Positions 18,811-28,610 of a DNA stretch of 64,000 nt are shown here, in pieces. Below the pieces are notes generated by a model that had not been told where the DNA came from, ran no database searches, and saw only the letters and a list, made by a program, of their open reading frames with translations. Within the stretch, counting starts at the first letter, position 1. The number at the start of each line of letters is the position of its first letter. This DNA comes from Afipia sp. GTDB lineage: Bacteria > Pseudomonadota > Alphaproteobacteria > Rhizobiales > Xanthobacteraceae. Location of the stretch: positions 62,001 to 126,000 of the forward strand of contig JACQDM010000008.1 of the NCBI GenBank assembly GCA_016201045.1, given 5' to 3'. Position numbers and translations under genes: made by a program.

Positions 18811-18886
18811 GGCGACCGGTCATCCCCTGCCCCTAATCGGCCGGTCCAGGGTGCGGCTGTGGTGATGCCGGCTGCACCCTTTTTTT
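18811..18886 (+). ncRNA. gsrN: Candidate general-stress sRNA, GsrN-like
   Basis: This is a region of about 76 bases in the 314-base gap before phyR, with no plausible protein. The first hairpin has arms 18814-18821 and 18839-18846 (8 pairs, one G-U). It exposes a 17-base C-rich loop containing CCCCTGCCCC. The second hairpin has arms 18849-18859 and 18869-18879 (11 pairs, two G-U) and is followed by seven T, a strong intrinsic terminator. No plus-strand gene ends here, so the terminator has no other client. GsrN of Caulobacter is an ECF-controlled sRNA with a C-rich target-binding loop that is often encoded near GSR regulators. Homology here is inferred from structure, promoter and location. 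Confidence 0.65.
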
Positions 18887-18908
18887 GTTTAGCTGCAAGC
18901 GGATACAA

Positions 18909-18945
18909 AAAGCCGGGCGGCCGATTTGGTTGGCCACCCGGCTTT
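18909..18945 (-). terminator. Intrinsic terminator of phyR
   Basis: Arms AAAGCCGGG-C-GGCC (18909-18922) and GGCC-A-CCCGGCTTT (18932-18945) form a long stem with one mismatch, about 20 bases past the phyR stop. It faces the sRNA terminator at 18849-18886, so the two convergent transcripts are insulated. Confidence 0.8.
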
Positions 18946-18965
18946 GCTTTGGACCTCAGACTAGA

Positions 18966-19772
18966 TTACGAGGCTGCGGCCTTCGGCGCGCGATTGCGCG
19001 AGTTCCGCTGGAAGAACAGCGCCTGGCTTGCCACAGCCGATACCATCGCAGGCTGGAACGGCTTCGAGATCAGGAACGCGGGTTCCGGCCGCTCGCCGGT
19101 GAGGAAGCGTTCCGGATAGGCGGTGATGAACACCACCGGCACTTCGAACGATCTGAGCAGTTCGTTCACCGCCTCGAGACCCGAGCTTCCATCCGCCAGT
19201 TGAATGTCGGCCAGGATCAGTCCGGGCCGCTTCTGCTTGGCCAACGCAACCGCGTCGGTGTGCGTGCGCGCAACACCGATGACGTTGTGGCCGAGATTCT
19301 TCACGAGGCTTTCAAGATCCATCGCAATGAACGTTTCGTCTTCGATGATGAGAACATCGGTCGCGATTTCCGCCGCGAGTTCGCGGCCGGCGGTGCCAGT
19401 CAGCTCGCGCACCTCGCCGACATCCTTGTCGAGAATGTATGCGACCTCTTCCTCAGAGAAGCCTTCGAGCGACAGCAGCAAAAAAGCCTGCCGCGCCAGC
19501 GGCGTGATGTTGGACAGGCGACGTTCAGAAGCAGCCTGACTCATCGGCTCATCGGCGTTTTCGTTCACTGCGACGGAATTCCAGATCTGCGTGAACAACC
19601 GGAACAGCCCTGTTCGCGCGCCGCGCTTTTCGTCGAGCAGCGAGGGATCCTGCAACAGTGCTTCGAGCATCGCAGCGACGTAGGCGTCGCCTGACGTCTG
19701 GTTTCCGGTCAGCGCGCGTGCATACCGGCGCAGCAATGGCAGATGTTCAGCAACGAGCTGAGAACGAGACAT
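18966..19772 (-). CDS. phyR: General stress response anti-anti-sigma factor PhyR
   Basis: This is a 268-residue protein. Residues 1 to about 130 are a sigma-factor-like domain mimicking EcfG (LLRRYARALTG, PLARQAFLLLSLEGFSEEEVAYIL). From about 137 is a receiver domain with acidic pair IIEDE, phosphoacceptor Asp at about 189 (LILADIQLADG) and the FITAYPERFLTG and LISKPF segments. In this family phosphorylated PhyR sequesters NepR and frees EcfG. The start at 19772 follows GGAGGGGGT. It is divergent from nepR-ecfG, the classic arrangement. No clear EcfG motif was found on its own strand. Confidence 0.95.
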   Translation of the reverse strand: MSRSQLVAEHLPLLRRYARALTGNQTSGDAYVAAMLEALLQDPSLLDEKRGARTGLFRLFTQIWNSVAVNENADEPMSQAASERRLSNITPLARQAFLLLSLEGFSEEEVAYILDKDVGEVRELTGTAGRELAAEIATDVLIIEDETFIAMDLESLVKNLGHNVIGVARTHTDAVALAKQKRPGLILADIQLADGSSGLEAVNELLRSFEVPVVFITAYPERFLTGERPEPAFLISKPFQPAMVSAVASQALFFQRNSRNRAPKAAAS

Positions 19773-20022
19773 ACCCCCTCCAATCGATTTCGGTGACGAT
19801 TTGGGTACCCAAGCCACCGCGCTCGTCGATTTGAGGCGGCAATGCTCGGGTTCCCTTAACTCCGACTATCTACTCCCGGCAGGGAGAAAAGTTCCCGATT
19901 CTTGGAACTTTCTGGTCCGGGCGGCATTAGGAACTACATAAGTCGGGGCTGAAAAGCTTCAAACCAAGCAAAAATGTAGATTTATCAATGAGATGCTCCT
20001 TCGGGGACAAATGGGTCAGGTC

Positions 20023-20220
20023 ATGAAAGACGCAAAGCCAAAGCAGGGCGGGCTGAATCCTGAAATCCAATCGCGGATCGGACACCAGTTGCGCGCCATG
20101 TACGACGACGTGGTGCGGCAGGGCGTACCCGATCGTTTCGCCGAGCTGATCCGTCAGCTCGATACGCCCACTGCGGCTGCGCAGGTGGAAGCAGGGGCCA
20201 AAAAAGATGGGAGCGATTAA
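20023..20220 (+). CDS. nepR: Anti-sigma factor NepR
   Basis: This 65-residue protein has the NepR core (NPEIQSRIGHQLRAMYDDVVRQGVPDRFAELIRQLD) of two helices that clamp EcfG. In the family it binds EcfG at rest and PhyR under stress. The start at 20023 (MKDAKPKQ) is taken from family length; in-frame ATGs at 20011 and 19993 exist. The stop shares one base with the ecfG start (TAATG), so translation is coupled. GGAAC-N16-CATT at 19904-19928 is a weak EcfG-type promoter match upstream. Confidence 0.93.
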   Translation: MKDAKPKQGGLNPEIQSRIGHQLRAMYDDVVRQGVPDRFAELIRQLDTPTAAAQVEAGAKKDGSD

Positions 20221-20768
20221 TGCCGCTCACAGATCAGCTTCGCGACGACATTCTGGCGACCGTGCCGAGCCTTCGCGCGTTCGCAATTTCTCTCAGCGGT
20301 AACGGCGACCGGGCGGACGATCTCGTCCAGGAAACGCTGCTGCGCGCCCTGGCACATATCGACTCGTTCCAGCCCGGTTCGAATCTGCCGGCATGGCTGT
20401 TTACGATCCTGCGCAACCTGTTTCGCTCGGATTATCGCAAGCGGCGGCGCGAGGTCGAAGATGCCGAGGGGAACTACGCCAAGACTCTCAAATCCCAACC
20501 CGCGCAAAACGCGCATCTGGAATTCGAGGAGTTTCGCACCGCCCTTGAGAAGCTGCCGCAGGATCAGCGCGAAGCGCTCATTCTCGTCGGCGCGTCCGGC
20601 TTCTCTTACGAAGATGCCGCCGCAATCTGCGGATGCGCGGTCGGCACGATCAAAAGCCGCGTCAACCGCGCGCGGTCCAAGCTCAGCTCGATGCTATATG
20701 TGGATGGTGCCGAAGACTTCGGCCCCGACAATACGGTGCGCGCCGTAATTGGCGGCGGTGGGGGCTAG
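20220..20768 (+). CDS. ecfG: ECF sigma factor EcfG
   Basis: This 182-residue ECF sigma factor of the general stress (ECF15) group contains region 2 (RADDLVQETLLRALAHIDSFQPGSNLPAWLFTILRNLFRSDYRKR). Region 4 (LPQDQREALILVGASGFSYEDAAAICGCAVGTIKSRVNRARSKL) carries the helix-turn-helix that reads GGAAC. It is controlled by partner switching with NepR and PhyR encoded beside it. Motifs matching its consensus occur at several places in this window (17297, 16800, 18781, 15962). Confidence 0.95.
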   Translation: MPLTDQLRDDILATVPSLRAFAISLSGNGDRADDLVQETLLRALAHIDSFQPGSNLPAWLFTILRNLFRSDYRKRRREVEDAEGNYAKTLKSQPAQNAHLEFEEFRTALEKLPQDQREALILVGASGFSYEDAAAICGCAVGTIKSRVNRARSKLSSMLYVDGAEDFGPDNTVRAVIGGGGG

Positions 20769-20786
20769 GTCAATTACACAATAGAG

Positions 20787-20817
20787 AAAGCGGCCGCGTT
20801 ACGTGGCCGCTTTTTTG
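20787..20817 (+). terminator. Intrinsic terminator of nepR-ecfG
   Basis: Perfect 9-base arms (AAAGCGGCC and GGCCGCTTT) enclose a 9-base loop and run into TTTTTT, about 20 bases after the ecfG stop. Confidence 0.88.
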
Positions 20818-20855
20818 TTTGCGTTGCTGTCAGTGCAATCCGCCGAAGGCTTAGA

Positions 20856-20912
20856 TCAGAACAGCACCGGCAAAGGCATGCCGAGCAGCCACAGCAAGAG
20901 ATATCGTCCCAT
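20856..20912 (-). pseudogene. Tiny membrane peptide, possibly frameshifted (18 aa)
   Basis: The ATG at 20912 follows a good AGGA site and reads MGRYLLLWLLGMPLPVLF before a stop. The adjacent frame continues with LI, a stop codon, then AFGGLH and a final stop at about 20830. The pattern suggests an ancestral peptide of about 27 residues ending in a (W)AFGGLH-like tail. That peptide would have been cut by a one-base deletion plus a Trp-to-stop change. It may still act as an 18-residue peptide. I recall similar tiny hydrophobic peptides in Nitrobacteraceae but cannot confirm it. Confidence 0.4.
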
Positions 20913-20985
20913 CGGATTTTTTCCTGTGCGTCCTAATCGATGCGACCGTCAATTCACGGGAAGGAACTTTGTTCCGCAGTTGGAC

Positions 20986-22635
20986 TCACTTGCGCCTCGG
21001 CATGGCGCCGAGGCGGCCAGTGCGATTCATCTCGTTCTGATCGACAACGGTTGCCATCGGCGCGTTCAATTCGTAGACGTAGCTGACATCGGTGAAATAA
21101 CGCTTCGAGGTGCCGCCGAGCGCTTCGGGCACAACACGCTCCAGCAGTACAAGTCCAAAGTCGCTGTCCGGGCGGCGCGTGGCGGCGCTGGTGTTGAATT
21201 CCTCCCAGCGGAAATCGAACGTTTTTTCCGGCTCATCCCCGGAGACGCTCCATTGCGCGACGATCTGCGGCGGACGGCCGGCCAGCGCGTGACCTTCATC
21301 GGCGTGCGATGCCAGCTCGAAGAACAGCAGAGACAGGCTTTGCGCCGCTCGCGCGCTGACCACGATATCGGGCCCGTTGAGCGCGATCCGGTCGCCGTGC
21401 GGAATCGCGCGTGATTCGAACAGGCCCTTCAGTTTGACGCCCTGCCACTGGCTTTCGCTAAGCAGCGAAACGACATGCGACATTGCGTGAATGCGCCCGA
21501 TCAGCAGTTCACGCGAAACATCGATGTCGGAGCCGTGCCGCATCGTGCGCGTGACGATGGACTGGATCACGGCCAGAATGTTCTTCACTCGATGATTGAG
21601 CTCGTCGATCACTGCGGTCAGACGACGCTCAAATCCGATACGGGTCTGCACTTCGCGGCTGAGGCGAATGTTGTTGTAGGACACGTAACCGAACAGTCCG
21701 CATAAAATCGCGGTAATCGCCAGACCTACGGCGAGCACGACGATTGCGATATCCTGCGCCCGCGCGATCGAACTGGTTTTGGGGAAATACATCAGCGTCC
21801 AGTCGCGGTCGCCGAAATTGACGACACGCAACAAGGGAGGATTGTCGCTGTCGGTCAACAGTGGCTGCTCCACAACTTCGCCTTTGTCGTTCGCTTTGAG
21901 ATTGTTCGCGGAATTTCGCGGATCGCGCAGCGCCACGGAAAAATTGGCTTGTTCGTCGCTCGCCAGCATCAGAGGCAGTAACTGATAGGAAATCGTCATG
22001 AAGCCGACGATGTCATTCTTCTCTTTGACGGGTGCCGCGAGGATAATTCCCATCGGTCCATCTGGCCGCAACAATCTCAGAGGGTCGGAAGAAACCGGCC
22101 TACCGTCCGCGACGACGCGCGCGAACAACGAAGACAATATCGGAGAATTGTTGAAGACGCGTCCGACAAATGCTTTTGTCTGGTCGTTTTGCGGCTCGAC
22201 ATCCATCAACACCGTCGCGGGCGCTGATATTTTCGATTGGTCGAGTGAGGTGTCGTCGGCATTGCGCAGCGTGGGGTTCGGAAATCCAGCTGCCTTTAGG
22301 TCGGATTGTATCTGATTCAGTTCGCTTAGCGGAACGCGCGGTATCCAGCCGACAACCACAAAATCGGTCTTGAAGGCGTAGATCGACGATCGCAGCGGCA
22401 CGAGCGCGTTGGATTTATCGGATGACGGCGAACGAAAAAGACCGACCGCGACCCTCGTCAGCAGTTCGCGTTCGCCGAGCCGCTCCTGAACAATCGCCGC
22501 ATGGGAATCGACTGAACGCGCCATCGCAATGCGCGCAATCGCCTCTTCCTGTTCGCGGATTTTGAACGCTGCCAGGCCTGAGGCAAGAACGCCGACAATC
22601 GCCATAAGGAAAAGGATGACGCCGAGACGGAACAC
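20986..22635 (-). CDS. CHASE-type sensor histidine kinase, HWE/HisKA_2 family, divergent (PhyK candidate)
   Basis: This is a 549-residue protein with a membrane segment at residues 5-25 and a periplasmic CHASE-like domain (about 45-280, with VVVGWIPRV and APVKEKNDIVGFMTISYQ). A second membrane segment lies at 296-320, then a dimerisation helix with His 348 in ELNHRVKNILAVIQ. The ATPase part is unusual. The N-box reads ELASHADEGHAL, where the family has ELATNAAKYGAL, so the Mg-binding Asn is His 444. The G-box is short (DFGLVLLERVVPEALGG). Position beside phyR suggests a PhyK-like input kinase, possibly with weak or phosphatase-biased activity. Confidence 0.8.
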   Translation of the reverse strand: MFRLGVILFLMAIVGVLASGLAAFKIREQEEAIARIAMARSVDSHAAIVQERLGERELLTRVAVGLFRSPSSDKSNALVPLRSSIYAFKTDFVVVGWIPRVPLSELNQIQSDLKAAGFPNPTLRNADDTSLDQSKISAPATVLMDVEPQNDQTKAFVGRVFNNSPILSSLFARVVADGRPVSSDPLRLLRPDGPMGIILAAPVKEKNDIVGFMTISYQLLPLMLASDEQANFSVALRDPRNSANNLKANDKGEVVEQPLLTDSDNPPLLRVVNFGDRDWTLMYFPKTSSIARAQDIAIVVLAVGLAITAILCGLFGYVSYNNIRLSREVQTRIGFERRLTAVIDELNHRVKNILAVIQSIVTRTMRHGSDIDVSRELLIGRIHAMSHVVSLLSESQWQGVKLKGLFESRAIPHGDRIALNGPDIVVSARAAQSLSLLFFELASHADEGHALAGRPPQIVAQWSVSGDEPEKTFDFRWEEFNTSAATRRPDSDFGLVLLERVVPEALGGTSKRYFTDVSYVYELNAPMATVVDQNEMNRTGRLGAMPRRK

Positions 22636-22880
22636 GCGATTACTCTAAAAAGCCAAGCCAGATAGTCAGCCCATGCACGATCTCGCGAATGGAACATTCG
22701 TATGACACTGAGACGCTGGTCGTCATGAAGTTGCCAAGGCGCCCGTTCGCCGCTTTCACCGTCCATAAAAAGACGGCAACGGGGAACAATTTATCTCTCT
22801 TCAATTCGTTCCGCGTTTCGCTAAATAAATTGTTGGAGTTAATGCTGAATCCGCCGGGCGCGAGGCTGCTGCCGCCTGCC

Positions 22881-23024
22881 TTAAGGGGGCTCTGCACCTA
22901 CGATCCGAACCCTTGATTCCTCGACCGAGACCATCAGGACGAGCACGATGACGACCAGCCCGCCCAGGATAACTCCCAGAAACAGACCGCTGTAATCCTT
23001 TGTTTCGGTGCGCTGTCTACTCAT
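22881..23024 (-). CDS. Small single-pass membrane protein (47 aa)
   Basis: This is a 47-residue protein with a basic, polar start (MSRQRTETKDYSG), one membrane helix (LFLGVILGGLVVIVLVLMV) and a short charged tail. ATG at 23027 directly before gives one extra Met. No ribosome-binding site is seen. A GGAAC-N16-GGTT motif would place the transcription start at or near the ATG, so a leaderless message is possible. Family not recognised. The 245 bases between this gene and the kinase hold only a GGAAC/GTTCC inverted repeat at about 22783-22815. Confidence 0.55.
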   Translation of the reverse strand: MSRQRTETKDYSGLFLGVILGGLVVIVLVLMVSVEESRVRIVGAEPP

Positions 23025-23034
23025 CATGACAACT

Positions 23035-23059
23035 AACCGCCACAACCAAGCCAGGTTCC
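23035..23059 (-). promoter_or_regulatory. Candidate EcfG-type promoter (GGAAC-N16-GGTT)
   Basis: On the minus strand the motif is one mismatch from consensus. The -10 element lies only about eight bases before the first ATG of the 47-residue membrane protein. Confidence 0.35.
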
Positions 23060-23106
23060 AGAAATTTGTGCCCAATCAACAGTATAGGTGGGACCGTGGA
23101 CTGCCG

Positions 23107-23739
<633 letters not shown>

Positions 23740-23740
23740 G

Positions 23741-24178
23741 TCAGACTCCGGATCTGTTGATCAAAAGAAGGGTGAATCCCGCTGCGAGCAACAAACACAA
23801 CGGCGAATAATAGAGACGGTCATACGTCGCAAACGGCTCGCGCGGAAATCGCTCGCGCCATGCAGGGACGTAACCGGCGATGCCGCGCCCGAGAAAGACC
23901 AGCACGCAGGCAGCGCCGGCCAGCGGAAGCGTGGACGCCGTGACTGACGCGTCGATCAGTCCCGCCAGCATCAGCGCAATGGTGCCCGGAACGTAGATCG
24001 CGAGCGCTGCAAGGTAGCATTGATTGGGAGTCGGCATCGCATCGCTCTTGTGCCCGACCACCGTTGACACGAGTTCGAGGTCGGTCTTGCATGGCCAGCG
24101 AAAACCAGCACCCCAAAGCACGTGAAGCAACGCCACCGCGGTAAGAAACAGAAAGATAGCGAACGCGATAAAACTCAT
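23741..24178 (-). CDS. DUF3995 membrane protein
   Basis: This is a 145-residue protein with four hydrophobic segments and the DUF3995 layout: [14 protein letters not shown] near the N-terminus and [22 protein letters not shown] near the C-terminus. The start overlaps the end of ureF by four bases and the gene lies directly before ureG, so it is co-transcribed with urease accessory genes. Function is unknown. A role in nickel handling would be speculation. Confidence 0.8.
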   Translation of the reverse strand: MSFIAFAIFLFLTAVALLHVLWGAGFRWPCKTDLELVSTVVGHKSDAMPTPNQCYLAALAIYVPGTIALMLAGLIDASVTASTLPLAGAACVLVFLGRGIAGYVPAWRERFPREPFATYDRLYYSPLCLLLAAGFTLLLINRSGV

Positions 24179-24891
24179 GACCGGAACAGCCTTGTGTATT
24201 GTGCTTCATGGCGCATGGTGGCGAGGTCCGCGCGAAACGTCGCGCTGCCAAGGTCGTCGAGCGTCGAGCGCTCCGATTTATCCGCTGCGATGGCGATAAC
24301 TGGCTCGAGTGCAGCAAGCGCACGCTGACTGTCGGTCTGCCCAAGCGGAATGAGCCTCACACCCGCAGAAATCCAGTTCGACGTAACGGCGTGAAAATAG
24401 GCATGCAGCGCGGGACAGATCCGAATATTGTGTCCCGCTGCCAGTACGCCGACAGCGACCGGATAAGCGATGTCCGACGCGCGATCGTTAGGCAGCAGAT
24501 TGAGCGCCTCGCAATTCCACGCAGAGCGCGCGATCTCGACAAAAGCGCGGCCTTGGGAAATGGTTTCCAGGTGACGCTCCCGCGATGGCGTGAATGCGGC
24601 GGCAAGCTCGACGATCTCCTTCAGTGCGTCCGCATTGGAATCCATCGCAGCTCGATGCGAGTGGCACAAGAAAACTCCGTCGCAAAAACCAGCGCCATCA
24701 GTCAGCATCGCCGCAAGCCAGTCCTGCAGCGATGCCACGTCCTTGATGTCGCCAGCCTCGACCGCCCATTCGATTCCGCTCGAATATGAGAACGCACCGA
24801 CCGGAAACGACGGCGACAGCCACGTCATCAGCCGGAACAACGCAGCCTGTTCCTGCGCATCCCGCGACGTCGCGTCAGTGTTTGTGGTCAT
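24175..24891 (-). CDS. ureF: Urease accessory protein UreF
   Basis: This 238-residue protein has the family start [30 protein letters not shown] and a conserved C-terminal helix end ([21 protein letters not shown]). UreF is the activator of UreG in the UreDFG maturation complex. The start at 24891 ([11 protein letters not shown]) is chosen because the longer in-frame reading only mirrors the histidine-rich end of ureE in another frame. It overlaps ureE by 17 bases. Confidence 0.94.
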   Translation of the reverse strand: MTTNTDATSRDAQEQAALFRLMTWLSPSFPVGAFSYSSGIEWAVEAGDIKDVASLQDWLAAMLTDGAGFCDGVFLCHSHRAAMDSNADALKEIVELAAAFTPSRERHLETISQGRAFVEIARSAWNCEALNLLPNDRASDIAYPVAVGVLAAGHNIRICPALHAYFHAVTSNWISAGVRLIPLGQTDSQRALAALEPVIAIAADKSERSTLDDLGSATFRADLATMRHEAQYTRLFRS

Positions 24892-25450
24892 GAGCATGGG
24901 AATGACCGTGATGAGCGTGACCGCGATCGTGGTCATGACCGCAATGATCGTCATGGACGTGATCGTCATGATGGTCGCCCGCGTGATCACCGTGAGCGTG
25001 CGCGGCGTGATCATGCCCACCGCCCGCATAGGCGCCGCCTTCAGGATCGAACGGTGCTTCGATCTGGATCACACGCCCGCCGAGCCCCTTCACCATCTCT
25101 TCAATGACATGATCGCGCCGGATGCGAAGTCCCTTGCCGACGATCTGCGTTGGCAGATGGCGGTTGCCGAGATGCCACGCGATGCGCACCAAATGCAGCG
25201 GATCGTGACCGCGAATCTCGATCAGCGGCTCGGGTGCAGCGACCACTTCTATCAGGCGGCCGTCTTCCAGAACCAGCGCGTCGCCGCCGCGCAGCGCGAA
25301 CGCCTCATCCAGATCGAGCAGAAACTCCAGTCCGCGCGTGCCGGTCATCGCCATGCGGCGGCGATGCCGGTCGTCGCAATCGAGAACGACAGTATCGGCG
25401 GCTGCAACTGTCCACTTCTGCTGCGGCTGGATTTTTGTCGCGCGGATCAA
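24875..25450 (-). CDS. ureE: Urease accessory nickel metallochaperone UreE with long His-rich tail
   Basis: This is a 191-residue protein with an N-terminal peptide-binding domain and a central metal-binding domain ([14 protein letters not shown], with the conserved His). The last roughly 50 residues contain 20 histidines mixed with Asp, Gly and Ala. UreE dimers bind nickel and pass it to UreG; the tail adds nickel storage capacity, as in other His-rich UreE proteins. It overlaps the ABM gene upstream by four bases and ureF downstream by 17. Confidence 0.95.
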   Translation of the reverse strand: MIRATKIQPQQKWTVAAADTVVLDCDDRHRRRMAMTGTRGLEFLLDLDEAFALRGGDALVLEDGRLIEVVAAPEPLIEIRGHDPLHLVRIAWHLGNRHLPTQIVGKGLRIRRDHVIEEMVKGLGGRVIQIEAPFDPEGGAYAGGGHDHAAHAHGDHAGDHHDDHVHDDHCGHDHDRGHAHHGHSHAHDHKH

Positions 25451-25746
25451 CGGACGTCCACTTTTTCAGGAGTGATGATTTCGATTTTGGTCGGCGCGCT
25501 CATGCATTCCTTGACGATGGCGCGCCACGGTTTCATGTGCGCGTTACCGCCATGCGCCATCAGATCTTCCATCGTTTCCCACTGCTCGACGAAAACAAAG
25601 CGCACCGGATCCGTCGTGCTCTCGTGCAGATCGTACAAAATGCAGCCCTTCTCCTTGCGCGTGATGTCGATGCAGGTCTTCGCGCCTGCGATCAGCGCGG
25701 CGCGCGTTTCCGGCTTGATGGTCAGCGTGGCGACGACGTAGATCAT
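25447..25746 (-). CDS. Antibiotic biosynthesis monooxygenase (ABM) domain protein
   Basis: This is a 99-residue ferredoxin-fold protein of the ABM/YgiN-like quinol monooxygenase family: [45 protein letters not shown] and HMKPW near the end. It lies between ureC and ureE in the same reading direction, overlapping ureE by four bases. This placement recurs in Nitrobacteraceae urease clusters, but no link to urease chemistry is known. It could be a quinone or small-phenol oxygenase carried along in the operon. Confidence 0.85.
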   Translation of the reverse strand: MIYVVATLTIKPETRAALIAGAKTCIDITRKEKGCILYDLHESTTDPVRFVFVEQWETMEDLMAHGGNAHMKPWRAIVKECMSAPTKIEIITPEKVDVR

Positions 25747-25783
25747 GAATTCCTCCCGGCTACTGTTCTTTTGCCGGAGGAAC

Positions 25784-27498
<1,715 letters not shown>

Positions 27499-27499
<1 letters not shown>

Positions 27500-27804
27500 C
27501 AGAGTTTGCCCATCACGTCGCCGCGGAAACCGTAGATCGTTTTCTTGCCTGCAAGCGCCACGAGCGTGACTTCGCGCGTCTGTCCGGGCTCAAAGCGCAC
27601 CGCTGTGCCTGCCGCGATATTGAGACGCATGCCGCGCGCTTTCTTGCGCTCGAACTTCAGCGCGGGATTGGTCTCGAAGAAATGGTAGTGCGAGCCGACC
27701 TGAATGGGCCGGTCGCCGGTGTTGGCGACCGTCAACGTCACGGTCTTGCGGCCCGCATTCAGTTCGATATCGCCGCTCTTGATAAAAAGTTCGCCGGGAA
27801 TCAT
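27499..27804 (-). CDS. ureB: Urease subunit beta UreB
   Basis: This is a 101-residue structural subunit: [49 protein letters not shown] and [32 protein letters not shown] are full family signatures. The start overlaps the end of the DUF4375 gene by four bases. Separate UreA and UreB subunits (not fused) are the usual state in Proteobacteria. Confidence 0.97.
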
Positions 27805-28286
27805 TGTAAAGTTCCTTCTTCCCAGAATTCTTCAGGCACATCAAACTCGTGGCGATGTTTAGACATATATTTAAAGAGCAATACCGAGAGATCATCTAAA
27901 TGCAACGCGAGCCTTCGATTGAGCTTCTCTTCAATATCACGGACTTCAATTGGCGCATTGCGTCTTAAGCCGGAACATTTCATTGCAGAATACCAGGGAG
28001 TGCCTGGACGCGAATTTGCAATGGCCTCTTCCATAATAGAGCTAATTTTATCAGCATCGACTATTCTCAATGCATCGCAAATATAAGGCGCGTACATGTT
28101 GGTGGAGTTTGTAAAAAACTGCCAAATCCCGCCGTTATATATTTCTGCCTGAAATCGCCAAAGCATCACGTAGATACGTTGGGCGTTTCGTAAACTTGGC
28201 CCGAATCCCGTTTCAAAAAGATAATCACCTTGCAAGACTGCAAGTCGGTGCCCTGCTTCAGATGCGTCAATTGCCATGTCACTCAC
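27801..28286 (-). CDS. DUF4375 (DMP19-like) protein inserted between ureA and ureB
   Basis: This is a 161-residue protein with the DUF4375 pattern: [44 protein letters not shown], resembling the NGG-x-QYF...N motif of DMP19/DUF4375 immunity-like proteins. The gene is clearly more A/T-rich than its neighbours and uses AT-ending codons. Yet its ends overlap ureA and ureB by four bases each, so it is well integrated. Function is unknown. It may be a horizontally acquired module now expressed with urease. Confidence 0.7.
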   Translation of the reverse strand: MSDMAIDASEAGHRLAVLQGDYLFETGFGPSLRNAQRIYVMLWRFQAEIYNGGIWQFFTNSTNMYAPYICDALRIVDADKISSIMEEAIANSRPGTPWYSAMKCSGLRRNAPIEVRDIEEKLNRRLALHLDDLSVLLFKYMSKHRHEFDVPEEFWEEGTLQ

Positions 28287-28585
28287 CGTATCGGCTCATG
28301 CACCGTCACCAGCTTCGTTCCGTCCGGAAACGTCGCTTCCACCTGAATGTCGTGAATCATTTCGGCGATGCCTTCCATGCACTGGCTGCGTTTGATCACC
28401 TCGGCACCAGACTTCATCAGTTCAGCAACGGTTCGACCGTCTCGCGCACCTTCGACGATGAAATCGGAGATGATCGCAACGACTTCAGGATGATTGAGCT
28501 TCACGCCGCGCTCAAGCCGGCGGCGCGCCACCATCGCGGCCATCGAAATCAGGAGCTTGTCCTTTTCGCGAGGAGACAGATTCAT
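28283..28585 (-). CDS. ureA: Urease subunit gamma UreA
   Basis: This is a 100-residue structural subunit: [47 protein letters not shown] and [23 protein letters not shown] residues. The start at 28585 is the family N-terminus; a longer in-frame reading runs back into ureD and is rejected. It lies 25 bases after ureD and overlaps the DUF4375 gene by four bases. Confidence 0.97.
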   Translation of the reverse strand: MNLSPREKDKLLISMAAMVARRRLERGVKLNHPEVVAIISDFIVEGARDGRTVAELMKSGAEVIKRSQCMEGIAEMIHDIQVEATFPDGTKLVTVHEPIR

Positions 28586-28610
28586 GGTTGCTGCATCCGA
28601 TTCGTCTAAA

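Noticed and set aside
22783-22810. GGAAC...CGTT pair on the plus strand as an EcfG promoter
   Set aside because: The spacing is 19 bases instead of 16-17 and no plus-strand gene follows. The same bases form a GGAAC/GTTCC inverted repeat.
24875-25025. Apparent tandem repeat in the His-rich region
   Set aside because: The repetition follows from His/Asp/Gly codons of the UreE tail, not from a DNA repeat unit.
24892-25029. N-terminal extension of UreF (repetitive Met/Ile/Thr-rich stretch)
   Set aside because: It is the histidine-rich tail of ureE read in another frame; UreF proper begins at 24891.
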